Source: Erythrobacter sanguineus (GTDB lineage Bacteria; Pseudomonadota; Alphaproteobacteria; Sphingomonadales; Sphingomonadaceae). From it: DNA of 64,000 nucleotides. The stretch lies in contig CAMCUB010000007.1 in assembly GCA_945878845.1 (NCBI GenBank), forward strand, positions 1 to 64,000, in the 5' to 3' direction. The notes beneath the pieces were generated by a model. It was not told the origin of the DNA. It saw nothing but the letters and a program-made list of their open reading frames with translations, and did not search any database. A program made the position numbers and the translations under genes. Of this stretch, positions 37,636 to 45,318 are shown piece after piece. Within the stretch, counting starts at the first letter, position 1, and every line of letters begins with the position of its first letter.

Positions 37636-39000
37636 CTACGGCTTGGCGGCCCGCTGGGTGCCGGGACGCAGCGCCACGGTGCTCTTGGTGGTGCGGCGCA
37701 GGGTGTCGGCGGCGTAGTTGAGCTGGAAGTCCTTGATCCCCTGCGCCTCAAGCTGCGCGGCGGTGAGCTGGAAGCGCGGATCGGCGATCTTGTCGCCTTC
37801 CATCTCCTCGTCCTTCATGCCGAGCTCGTTGATCAGGTGGCCGCGCAGATCGCTCTCGCGGGTCTGGTACTTCTGGCGCAGCGCGAAATCGGGATCGGAG
37901 ATCTGCGGCACCGAGATGTCGGGCTTGATCCCGCCCTCCTGCACCGAGCGGCCCGCCGGGGTGTAGTAGCGCGCGGTCGTCAGCTTCAGCGCAGCATCCT
38001 TGCCGAGCGGGAGCAGCGACTGGACCGAGCCCTTGCCGAAGCTGCGCTCGCCCATCACCAGCGCGCGGCGGTGATCCTGCAGCGCGCCCGCGACGATCTC
38101 GGAGGCCGAGGCGGAACCGGCATTGATCAGCACGATCATCGGCACGCCTTCGGCCATGTCGCCGCGGTAGACGGTCTCGGCATCGTAGAGCATCGTCTCG
38201 CCCCGCGCGCGGCCGCGCTGGCTGACGATGCGCCCGTCGGTGAGGAACAGGTCGGACAGCGCAACCGATTCGTCGAGGCTGCCGCCGGGGTTGTTCCTCA
38301 GATCGAGCACCAGCCCGCTCAGCCGCCCGCCCGGAGCCTTCTTCTTCAGCGATTGCCACTGCGCGAACACATCAGCGCCGACATTCGCCGAGAATTCGTT
38401 GACCGTGATCAGCGCGATATTGCCCGACAGAAGCTCGGACGTGACCGGCTCCAGCTCGATCATGCCGCGGGTGACGTCAACTTCCAGCGGCTCGTCGCGG
38501 CCCTGGCGGAAGATGGTGAGGCGGATCGAGGTGCCCTTGGGCCCGCGCATCTGCGCCACCGCGTCATCGAGCTTGGTGTCGACGATCAGCTTGCCATTGA
38601 GGTGCGTGATGAAATCACCGGCCTTGATCCCGGCGGCTTCGGCCGGGCTGCCGCGGAACGGCGAGACGACCTTGACCGCCCCGTCCTGCATCACCACCGA
38701 CAGGCCGAGGCCCGAATATTGCCCGTCGATCATGGTCTCGAGCCGCTGGAGATCGCCGCCGTCGAGATAGGCCGAGTGCGGATCGAGCGCGGCGAGCATC
38801 CCGTCGATCGCGCCGCGGATCAGCGTCTCGTCATCAACCGGCTCGACATAGCTCGCCTTGACCCGCTGGAAGACCGCGAAGAGCTTGGCAAACTCGGGCG
38901 AGGCGCGGCCATCGACCTGGGCCATGGTGGCGGTGGTGGCGGGGATCAGCGCGACCGAGGTGACCAGCGCGGCGGTACGCAGGAAGGCGGCGATTTTCAT
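37636..39000 (-). CDS. ctpA: Carboxy-terminal processing protease (S41 peptidase)
   Basis: Periplasmic serine protease. A signal peptide (MKIAAFLRTAALVTSVALIPATTA) is followed by an N-terminal helical domain and a PDZ domain (VSPFRGSPAEAAGIKAGDFI). The S41 catalytic region has the serine in NAGSASASEIVAGAL and the lysine in GERSFGKGSVQ. The 454 residues match the CtpA/Prc family. It is downstream of envC, a frequent pairing, since CtpA-type proteases control peptidoglycan hydrolases. Confidence 0.95.
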   Translation of the reverse strand: MKIAAFLRTAALVTSVALIPATTATMAQVDGRASPEFAKLFAVFQRVKASYVEPVDDETLIRGAIDGMLAALDPHSAYLDGGDLQRLETMIDGQYSGLGLSVVMQDGAVKVVSPFRGSPAEAAGIKAGDFITHLNGKLIVDTKLDDAVAQMRGPKGTSIRLTIFRQGRDEPLEVDVTRGMIELEPVTSELLSGNIALITVNEFSANVGADVFAQWQSLKKKAPGGRLSGLVLDLRNNPGGSLDESVALSDLFLTDGRIVSQRGRARGETMLYDAETVYRGDMAEGVPMIVLINAGSASASEIVAGALQDHRRALVMGERSFGKGSVQSLLPLGKDAALKLTTARYYTPAGRSVQEGGIKPDISVPQISDPDFALRQKYQTRESDLRGHLINELGMKDEEMEGDKIADPRFQLTAAQLEAQGIKDFQLNYAADTLRRTTKSTVALRPGTQRAAKP

Positions 39001-39131
39001 GGGTGAGGCAAGCTCCTTTGAAGCGCGAATGTATAGGTTTGCCGAGATGAACGCCAGATAACACGTGGCACACGCAATCCGTGTGCCAACGGGGGGCGGT
39101 TTGCGGCGGGTTTCTTTGAGTTGCCGCGCGC

Positions 39132-40358
39132 TTATCGCAGATATTGCAAGGGGTTGACCGGCTTGCCGTCACGCCGCAATTCGATCGTCACCGGGCTCGC
39201 CCCGCCCGCTGCTCGGCCTATGGGCGATCCCCCGATGACCGTGTCGCCAACCGCGACATCGACCCGTTCGAGGCCGGTGACAAGGCTGGTCCAGCCGCCG
39301 GCGTGCTCGATGATGACGATTCGTCCGAAGCCGCGATAGGCTCCGGCAAAGGCTACCCGCCCGCGCGCCGGGGCGACGACCTGGGCTTGGGCAGCAGGCG
39401 CGAGGGTGATGCCGGTCGACGCGAGGCCGCTCGCACGCTTTGCCCCGAAGCCCACCAGCGTGCGGCCTTGCACGGGGAGCTGGAAGTCGGACGGCGGCGG
39501 CGCGGCGGCGGAGGGCGCGGGCGCGGGTTCGGGGGGGAGCGCGGCGGAAAGATCGGCGGGGCGCAGGATCGGGCCGGGGAGCGCCGCCAGCTCGTTCCGG
39601 AGCGCCGCCACCTCGCCGAGCTTGCCGACGAGGCCGTCGAGATCGCGCGCTTCCTCGGCCAGCGCCAGCGCGCGCTCGGCCTCGCGCAGCGCGGCGTCGC
39701 GCGCGGTGCGCGACGCGAGGCGCTGCTGCTGTTCGAGCGCGGCCAATGCGCTGCGGCGCTGGAGCAGGTCGCTCTCCCCGCTGCGCAATTGATCGAGCGC
39801 CGCGCTCGCCTGCGCCTCGAGCGCGCGGCCGCGGTCGAGATCGGCGCGCAGGCTTGCTGTGCGCGCGCGGATCTGCGGGACGGCGCTCGCCATGACGGCG
39901 CGGACGTGGACGACATCCTCGAGCGAGCCGGGTTGCAGCGCAGCGAGCGCCAGCGGGCGGCGGGCGGCGGTCTGGAGCGCGGCGGCAAGGCGCGCGGTCG
40001 GGGCCTGCTTGGCGGCGAGTTTCGCGGTGAGCTTGGCGCGCTGGTCCTTGGCGATGGCGAGGCGGGCGCGGGCGGCCTCGATCCCGGCCTCGGCCTGCTG
40101 GATGCGCGCGGCGAGCGCGGCGGCTTGGCTGGCGGTCTTCTGCGCGGCCTCGGTCGCGGCCTCGGCCTCGGCGGAGAGCTTTTGCGCGCGGGCGTCTGCC
40201 AGCTGGCCCTCGCGGGTGGCGCGGGCAAGCGCAGCTTCGGCCTCGGCAGGGTCGATGAAGGCGGCAGGCGGCGCGGCGTCGCTATCCGGCAGGGCAAGCG
40301 CCAGCGCCGCTCCGGTGCCGATCACGGCGAGGGCAGTCAGGGTCAGGCGGCGCGGCAT
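39132..40358 (-). CDS. envC: EnvC-like murein hydrolase activator with degenerate LytM domain
   Basis: The 408-residue exported protein has a signal-like start (MPRRLTLTALAVIGTGAALAL) and a long Ala-rich coiled coil (residues of about 30-270; EAEAALARATREGQLADARAQ). The C-terminal M23/LytM domain has the zinc ligands replaced (STGITLAP for the HxG[IV]D site; VTIELRRDG for HxHF.). Such proteins activate amidases rather than cut peptidoglycan. ATG 40358 lies seven bases after the rlmH stop. Confidence 0.88.
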   Translation of the reverse strand: MPRRLTLTALAVIGTGAALALALPDSDAAPPAAFIDPAEAEAALARATREGQLADARAQKLSAEAEAATEAAQKTASQAAALAARIQQAEAGIEAARARLAIAKDQRAKLTAKLAAKQAPTARLAAALQTAARRPLALAALQPGSLEDVVHVRAVMASAVPQIRARTASLRADLDRGRALEAQASAALDQLRSGESDLLQRRSALAALEQQQRLASRTARDAALREAERALALAEEARDLDGLVGKLGEVAALRNELAALPGPILRPADLSAALPPEPAPAPSAAAPPPSDFQLPVQGRTLVGFGAKRASGLASTGITLAPAAQAQVVAPARGRVAFAGAYRGFGRIVIIEHAGGWTSLVTGLERVDVAVGDTVIGGSPIGRAAGGASPVTIELRRDGKPVNPLQYLR

Positions 40359-40365
40359 GCCAGCC

Positions 40366-40788
40366 TCATGCCCGATGATAGGGATGGCCTGCAAGGATCG
40401 TGGTGGCGCGGTAGAGCTGCTCCATCAGCATCGCGCGGGCGAGCATGTGCGGCCAGGTGGCGGGCCCGAAGGCGAGGAGCAGGTCGGCCGAGGCGCGTTC
40501 GGCATCCGAATGGCCATCCGCCGCGCCGAGGAAAAAGCGGGTCTCGCGCACGCCGTCATCGCGCCATTTGCCGAGGAGGTTGGCGAAATCTTCCGATGAC
40601 ATTGCCTTCCCGCGCTCGTCGAGCAGCACGGTGCGGTGGGGGGTGAGCGGCTCGGCGGCCTTGCCCGCACCGGTATCGGGCCATTCGGTGAGACGGACGG
40701 GCCAGGTCATGCGCTTGGCGTAACGCTCCACCAGCTCGCCTTCGGGCGAACGGCCGATTTTGCCACGGGCGATGATGTGGAGGAGGAT
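40366..40788 (-). CDS. rlmH: 23S rRNA (pseudouridine1915-N3)-methyltransferase RlmH, start codon problematic
   Basis: SPOUT methyltransferase acting on assembled 70S ribosomes. The frame gives LLHIIARGKIGRSPEGELVERYAK, then ERGKAMSSEDFANLL, RFFLGAADGHS and the conserved end MLMEQLYRATTILAGHPYHR. The expected initiator (before LLHII) is ATC at 40788, with GGGG seven bases upstream. No ATG, GTG or TTG occurs in frame nearby. The first canonical codon is GTG at 40731, which would remove the first strand of the fold and leave 121 residues. I annotate from ATC (140 residues, normal length). Confidence 0.8.
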   Translation of the reverse strand: MLLHIIARGKIGRSPEGELVERYAKRMTWPVRLTEWPDTGAGKAAEPLTPHRTVLLDERGKAMSSEDFANLLGKWRDDGVRETRFFLGAADGHSDAERASADLLLAFGPATWPHMLARAMLMEQLYRATTILAGHPYHRA

Positions 40789-40816
40789 GGCACAGACCCC
40801 GATGAAACGGACTGGA

Positions 40817-40957
40817 ACGGGCCGCAGGCCCGCAAGGCCGAACGGCCGCCCGCAGCGACGCGACCTTCAGGTCGCATGAGCGAGGATTTCGCAGCCCGGA
40901 TGGGCTGCGGAACACAAAGACTTGCCGAGGACGCTCGCCCGGAGGGGCGAGCGCAAC
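40817..40957 (-). repeat. CTCC-hairpin 3'-end element, copy 3 (after rsfS, double hairpin)
   Basis: On the minus strand after the rsfS stop: TTTGTTG, a 9-bp stem CGCTCGCCC/GGGCGAGCG with loop CTCC (40953-40932), then TCCTCGG. Next are TTTGTG and a second hairpin GCAGCCC-ATCC-GGGCTGC (40908-40891). ATCCTCGCTCA, CGACC-TGAA-GGTCG and the block GTCGCTGCGGGCGGCCG follow. The last parts match copy 1 in order and sequence. Confidence 0.78.
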
Positions 40958-40962
40958 AAATA

Positions 40963-41400
40963 TCAGTTTCTACCCAACATCGAAGCTTCGCTTCCCTCGA
41001 ACGACCACATGCGCTCGAGGTTGTAGAAGGTGCGCACTTCGGGGCGGAACAGGTGGATCACCACGTCGCCCGCGTCGATCAGCACCCAGTCGGCGGCCGG
41101 CAGGCCTTCGACGCGGGCGTTGCCGAAGCCCGCCTTCTTGATTGTCTCGGCGAGCTTCTGCGCCATCGACGCAACCTGCCGGGTCGAGCGCCCGCTCGCG
41201 ATCACCATGTGATCGGCGATCGAGCTCTTGCCCTCGAGCGGGATGGTGACGATGTCCTGCGCCTGATCATCGTCAAGCTGCGACATCACGAGCGCGTGCA
41301 GCGCGTCGGCGCTGAGGTCAGCGCGCACGAGCGACTGGGCCATGTTGGCGGCAGCTTGCACCGCGCCAAGCGGCAGGGAAGCGACAAGAGCTTCGGTCAT
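40963..41400 (-). CDS. rsfS: Ribosomal silencing factor RsfS
   Basis: Binds ribosomal protein uL14 and blocks subunit joining during starvation. The 145-residue protein shows the family core QAQDIVTIPLEGKSSIADHMVIASGRSTRQV, then EGLPAADWVLIDAGDVVIHLFRPEVRTFYNLERMW. ATG 41400 is used, although an in-frame TTG lies two codons upstream. It sits between nadD and rlmH, the usual neighbours. Confidence 0.95.
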   Translation of the reverse strand: MTEALVASLPLGAVQAAANMAQSLVRADLSADALHALVMSQLDDDQAQDIVTIPLEGKSSIADHMVIASGRSTRQVASMAQKLAETIKKAGFGNARVEGLPAADWVLIDAGDVVIHLFRPEVRTFYNLERMWSFEGSEASMLGRN

Positions 41401-41490
41401 CGGCAATCACGTATCTCCAGATTTCGGGGCGATGGGAGCGGGCATTACGCGGACCGGCGGACAAGACAGCCGAGGCGCGATGACAGCGCT

Positions 41491-42171
41491 TCATGCGTCT
41501 TCCCATGACCGGATGCTGCGGAATGTCAGCCGATCGCGCACAGGTGCGTCATAATGTGCGCCATCCGGTCCCTTGCCGAGCAACTGCTCGGCCCACCCGG
41601 CATGAGCACGGCGGATCGCCGTGGCCGAGCGGTGGTCTGGATCGAAACGCAGTAACACCAGGGCCGGTGCGCTCCATTGCCCCCTTGTGCGAAAGCTGGC
41701 GGCGGGCACGCAATAGCGCCGGAGCCAGGCCATGGCGGGGCTCGTCATGGCGGCTGCATCATACCCCGGACGCGCGATCACCGCAATCGGCATTGTCCGC
41801 GCGATTCGCCGCCAGCCTTTCCAGAGGTGGAATTGCGCAAGATTGTCGGCCCCCATCAGCCACACGAAACGCCGCTTGGGATAGCGCCGGACGAGTTTGC
41901 GCAGCGTGTCGACGGTGTAACGCGTGTCGAGATCGAGCTCGATCGCGCTTGGCACGATCCGCGCACGCCGCGCCTGCCTTTCGGCCGAGCGCAGGCGGGC
42001 TTTAAGCGAGCCCATATCGTCCTGCGGTTTCAAAGGATTGCCGGGCGAGACCAGCCACCAGGTCTCGTCCAGCCCCAATGCCTCGGCGGCGAACAGCGTG
42101 ATGCGCCGGTGTCCGCCATGCGCGGGGTTGAAGCTGCCGCCGAGCAGCCCGGTCAGTTGCGGACGAGCCAT
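41491..42171 (-). CDS. nadD: Nicotinate-nucleotide adenylyltransferase
   Basis: Adenylates nicotinate mononucleotide in NAD synthesis. The 226-residue protein has the nucleotidyltransferase motif GLLGGSFNPAHGGHRRI, WWLVSPGNPLKP, DTRYTVDTL and FVWLMGADNLAQFHLWKGW. The C-terminal ATP-site motif (usually SxTxxR) is RSATAIRRA. The gene follows proA after three bases. Confidence 0.94.
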   Translation of the reverse strand: MARPQLTGLLGGSFNPAHGGHRRITLFAAEALGLDETWWLVSPGNPLKPQDDMGSLKARLRSAERQARRARIVPSAIELDLDTRYTVDTLRKLVRRYPKRRFVWLMGADNLAQFHLWKGWRRIARTMPIAVIARPGYDAAAMTSPAMAWLRRYCVPAASFRTRGQWSAPALVLLRFDPDHRSATAIRRAHAGWAEQLLGKGPDGAHYDAPVRDRLTFRSIRSWEDA

Positions 42172-42174
42172 GGG

Positions 42175-43464
42175 TTACGGGCGGATCTGCCCAACCCCAC
42201 GCACCTGCCACTTGTAGGTGGTCAGCCCCTCGAGCGCGACCGGCCCGCGCGCGTGGAGCCGCCCGGTAGCGATCCCGATCTCCGCGCCCAATCCGAATTC
42301 ACCCCCGTCGGCGAATTGCGAGGAGGCATTGTGCATGACGATGGCGCTGTCGACCTCATTGAGGAAGCGCTCCGCGGCCACAGGATCGCCGGTCACGATC
42401 GCGTCGGTGTGGTTCGACGAATGGCGCGCGATGTGGGCGAGCGCCGCGTCGAGGCCGTCAACACAAGCCACCGACAGGATCGCATCGAGATATTCGGTGT
42501 CCCAGTCATTGGCGCTGGCCGGGATGACGCGCGGGTCGAGCGCGGCGACGCGGGCGTCGCCCCGCACTTCGCACCCGGCTTCGATCAGCGCGGCGACCAG
42601 CGATGCGCCCTCGGGGAAGGCCGAATCGATCAGCAGCGTCTCCATAGAGCCGCAGATGCCCGTGCGGCGCAGCTTGGCGTTGACCGCGATGGCGGTCGCC
42701 ATCTCGGGGTCGGCGGCGGCGTGGATGTAGGTGTGATTGATCCCGTCGAGATGCGCGAGCACCGGCACGCGCGCCTCGGCCTGCACGCGTTCGACCAGGC
42801 TCTTGCCGCCGCGCGGGACGATCATGTCGATGAGCCCGCTCGCGGTCAGCATCGCGCCGACGCAAGCCCGGTCCTGCGAGGGGACGAGTTGGACAGCCGC
42901 GGCAGGGACGCCGCCCGCGACGAGGCCCTGGGTCAGCGCGGCGTGAATCGCGCGGTTGGAATGGACCGCCTCGCTCCCGCCGCGCAGGATCGCCGCGTTG
43001 CCGGCACGCACGCACAGCGCAGCAGCGTCGGCGGTCACATTGGGGCGGCTTTCGTAGATGATCCCGATGGTGCCGATGGGCACACGGATGCGGCTCAGCT
43101 TGAGGCCGTTGGGCGGCTCGGAGGAATCGATCACCTCGCCCACCGGATCGGCCAGATCGGCCACCGCCGCGACCGCATCGGCCACACCTGCCAGACGCGC
43201 TTCATCGAGCATCAGCCGGTCGAGCATCGCGCCCGAAAGCCCGAGCGCCTTGCCAGCGGCGAGATCCTGCGCATTGGCCGCCAGCACTTGCGGCGCGGCC
43301 GCGCGCAGAGCCTCGGCCGCTTGGCGCAGCGCGGCGGCGCGGGCGGCGCTCGGCATGGCGGCGAGCTGGCGCTGGGCTGCGCGAGCCGCTTGCGCAAGCG
43401 CCGTCAGCAGCGCGGCGGGATCGGAGGCCTCGTCAGACGGAAGGATGGCGGTCATCTTGGTCAT
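42175..43464 (-). CDS. proA: Glutamate-5-semialdehyde dehydrogenase (gamma-glutamyl phosphate reductase)
   Basis: NADPH-dependent second step of proline synthesis. The 429-residue aldehyde-dehydrogenase-like protein has NGLKLSRIRVPIGTIGIIYESRPNVT, GNAAILRGGSEAVHSN, IVPRGGKSLVERVQ and the catalytic cysteine in RRTGICGSMETLL. Its C-terminal FGLGAEIGIATGRLHARGPV is diagnostic. No proB is nearby. It is the first clear gene of the long minus-strand run to 35808. Confidence 0.96.
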   Translation of the reverse strand: MTKMTAILPSDEASDPAALLTALAQAARAAQRQLAAMPSAARAAALRQAAEALRAAAPQVLAANAQDLAAGKALGLSGAMLDRLMLDEARLAGVADAVAAVADLADPVGEVIDSSEPPNGLKLSRIRVPIGTIGIIYESRPNVTADAAALCVRAGNAAILRGGSEAVHSNRAIHAALTQGLVAGGVPAAAVQLVPSQDRACVGAMLTASGLIDMIVPRGGKSLVERVQAEARVPVLAHLDGINHTYIHAAADPEMATAIAVNAKLRRTGICGSMETLLIDSAFPEGASLVAALIEAGCEVRGDARVAALDPRVIPASANDWDTEYLDAILSVACVDGLDAALAHIARHSSNHTDAIVTGDPVAAERFLNEVDSAIVMHNASSQFADGGEFGLGAEIGIATGRLHARGPVALEGLTTYKWQVRGVGQIRP

Positions 43465-43474
43465 GAACCTGCCT

Positions 43475-43648
43475 CTAGCACCGCGCGGCCCGCCTGTCAG
43501 TCCCGGCTGCAGGAGGCCGATTCGCCGCAGGGGAAAGGGGGATTCGCGGCCGCAAAACCCCCCAGTCTTTCAGCCGTGCGGCAGCGCGGATCGACTCGCC
43601 GCGATTCCGCATCAACTCACCTAGGAGTGCAATATAGGATTCGACCAT
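43475..43648 (-). CDS. Possible small ORF (57 aa) ahead of proA
   Basis: GGGAGG lies seven bases before ATG 43648, a near-ideal ribosome site. The frame MVESYIALLGELMRNRGESI..LKDWGVLRPRIPL runs to a stop 11 bases before proA. The second half is Arg/Pro/Ala-rich and looks unconstrained. It could be a leader or a chance frame; no homologue is recognised. The rest of the 43465-43709 gap shows nothing else. Confidence 0.25.
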   Translation of the reverse strand: MVESYIALLGELMRNRGESIRAAARLKDWGVLRPRIPLSPAANRPPAAGTDRRAARC

Positions 43649-43709
43649 AAGAGGCCTCCCTGATAGCTCCGCGGGCCGGGGCACAATAACAACACCGGGG
43701 CCGCACATC

Positions 43710-44891
43710 TTGTCACTCAAAGATACCGCACATGCGTGGGGCGACCGGCTGCGGCAATGGTTCCCCGACCGCGAGTTCTTCATGCGCGCCGACGGACAGG
43801 TGCGCTTCATCAGGGTATCCTCGCAGCTTCAGATGCGCGTCGTCGGCGGCGCGGTGACGCTCGCCTTCCTGTGGCTGGTGGCATTGGGCGTGATGGCCTG
43901 GGGCCAGTACCGCGCCGAAGCCGACCTTGCCTCCTTCGTCGAAGAGAAAGCGCGCGTCGCCAAGGCGGGCGAGCGGCTCGAGCAATATGGCGGCAATCTC
44001 GACAAGGTGGTCGATGATCTGAAAGAGCGTCAGGACTTCCTCGACGAGATGGCCCAGATGCTGCCCGAGGACATGGTGCGCGAAGGCGCGGCGAGCGGGA
44101 CGATCACGGATTCGACCCGCGAGGCCAGCGAGACGGTCAAGAAGGTCAGCGCGCTGATCCCGCAGGCCAAGGGCCTTGCCGAGATCGAGGCGCGCCAGCT
44201 CGCCTTTGCCGAGCGGCTCACCCGCTTCGCCGATGCCCGCGCGCGCCGCGCCGTGGCGGCGATGCGCAAGCTCAATCTCGATCCCAAGTCGATGACCCGC
44301 GAGACGCAGCAGGCGATGGGCGGCCCGTTCGAGGCGCTTATGGGCGGCGGCCACAATATCGACCCGCGGTTCGAGCGGCTCGGCCTCAGCCTTGCGCGCA
44401 TGACGGTGCTCGAACGCGCGCTTGACGGCATTCCGCAGGTGGTTCCCGCTTCGGTGGAGAACATCACCTCCGGCTTCGGCTACCGCCGCGATCCCTTTAA
44501 CGGCAGCGGGGCGATGCACGCCGGCATCGACTTCAAGGGCCCGATGGGCTCGCCCGTCTTCGCCGCCGCCGATGGCCGCGTGACCTTCGTCGGACGCAAG
44601 GCTGGCTACGGCAATGTGGTCGAGATCACCCACGGCAACGGAATGTTGACGCGTTACGCGCACCTTTCGCGCTTCGATGTGAAGGTGGGCCAGCAGGTCG
44701 CCGCCGGGGCGACCATCGCCGGGCTCGGCTCGACCGGGCGCTCGACCGGCCCGCACCTGCACTTCGAAGTCCGTATCAATGACCGCGCGGTCAACCCGCG
44801 CCCGTTTCTGGAGGCTGCCCCCGATGTTCTCAAGGAAGTCCGCGCAGCCGGAACCGGTTCCCCAGCCCGCCGCGTCGCCGCGGCCCGCTAA
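43710..44891 (+). CDS. M23-family peptidoglycan endopeptidase with membrane anchor
   Basis: The 393-residue protein starts at TTG 43710. It has a cytoplasmic leader, one transmembrane segment (VVGGAVTLAFLWLVALGVMAW), a periplasmic coiled coil (SFVEEKARVAKAGERLEQY) and a C-terminal LytM/M23 domain. The zinc ligands are intact: MHAGIDFKGP and GPHLHFEVR. It should cleave peptide cross-links. The bactofilin gene begins 68 bases before its stop in another frame, tying the two together. Confidence 0.92.
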   Translation: MSLKDTAHAWGDRLRQWFPDREFFMRADGQVRFIRVSSQLQMRVVGGAVTLAFLWLVALGVMAWGQYRAEADLASFVEEKARVAKAGERLEQYGGNLDKVVDDLKERQDFLDEMAQMLPEDMVREGAASGTITDSTREASETVKKVSALIPQAKGLAEIEARQLAFAERLTRFADARARRAVAAMRKLNLDPKSMTRETQQAMGGPFEALMGGGHNIDPRFERLGLSLARMTVLERALDGIPQVVPASVENITSGFGYRRDPFNGSGAMHAGIDFKGPMGSPVFAAADGRVTFVGRKAGYGNVVEITHGNGMLTRYAHLSRFDVKVGQQVAAGATIAGLGSTGRSTGPHLHFEVRINDRAVNPRPFLEAAPDVLKEVRAAGTGSPARRVAAAR

Positions 44892-45294
44892 CAGGAGCAG
44901 CATGATGGCCTCTGGCTCGACCTTCTCGGTGATCGGCGCGGATGTGACCATCACCGGCAACCTCGGCGCCTCGGCCGATCTGCATATCGACGGCACGGTT
45001 CTCGGCGACATCACCTGCGCAAGCCTGGTGCAGGGCGAGAAGAGCAGCATCAGCGGCGCCGTGGTGGCGGAAACCGCACGGCTCGCCGGCAAGGTGACCG
45101 GCTCGATCACCGCGCGCGAGCTGGTGATCCTCAAGACCGCCCGGATTGAGGGCGATGTCCACTATGACGCGCTGACCATCGAGCAGGGTGCCGAGGTCGA
45201 CGGGCGGTTCGCGCCGAACGGCCGCGCTGCGGCGACGGCGGCTCCGGCGGCGGGCAAGCCCGTGCTGGCAACGGACGCCGAAGCGGCGGAATAG
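44824..45294 (+). CDS. Bactofilin (polymer-forming cytoskeletal protein)
   Basis: The 156-residue protein has a beta-helical DUF583 core (FSVIGADVTITGNLGASADLHIDG, ISGAVVAETARLAGKVTG, LKTARIEGDVHYDALTIEQGAEVDG) between disordered N- and C-tails rich in Pro/Ala. Bactofilins form nucleotide-free filaments that localise cell-wall enzymes. ATG 44824 lies inside the M23 gene, which fits the known partnership of M23 peptidases and bactofilins. Confidence 0.94.
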   Translation: MFSRKSAQPEPVPQPAASPRPANRSSMMASGSTFSVIGADVTITGNLGASADLHIDGTVLGDITCASLVQGEKSSISGAVVAETARLAGKVTGSITARELVILKTARIEGDVHYDALTIEQGAEVDGRFAPNGRAAATAAPAAGKPVLATDAEAAE

Positions 45295-45318
45295 CTCTTC
45301 CCGCGAGCGGGAGGGAGG

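Noticed and set aside
41677..43650. A 657-codon open frame on the + strand
   Set aside because: It is antisense to nadD and proA, both well supported by motifs and synteny.
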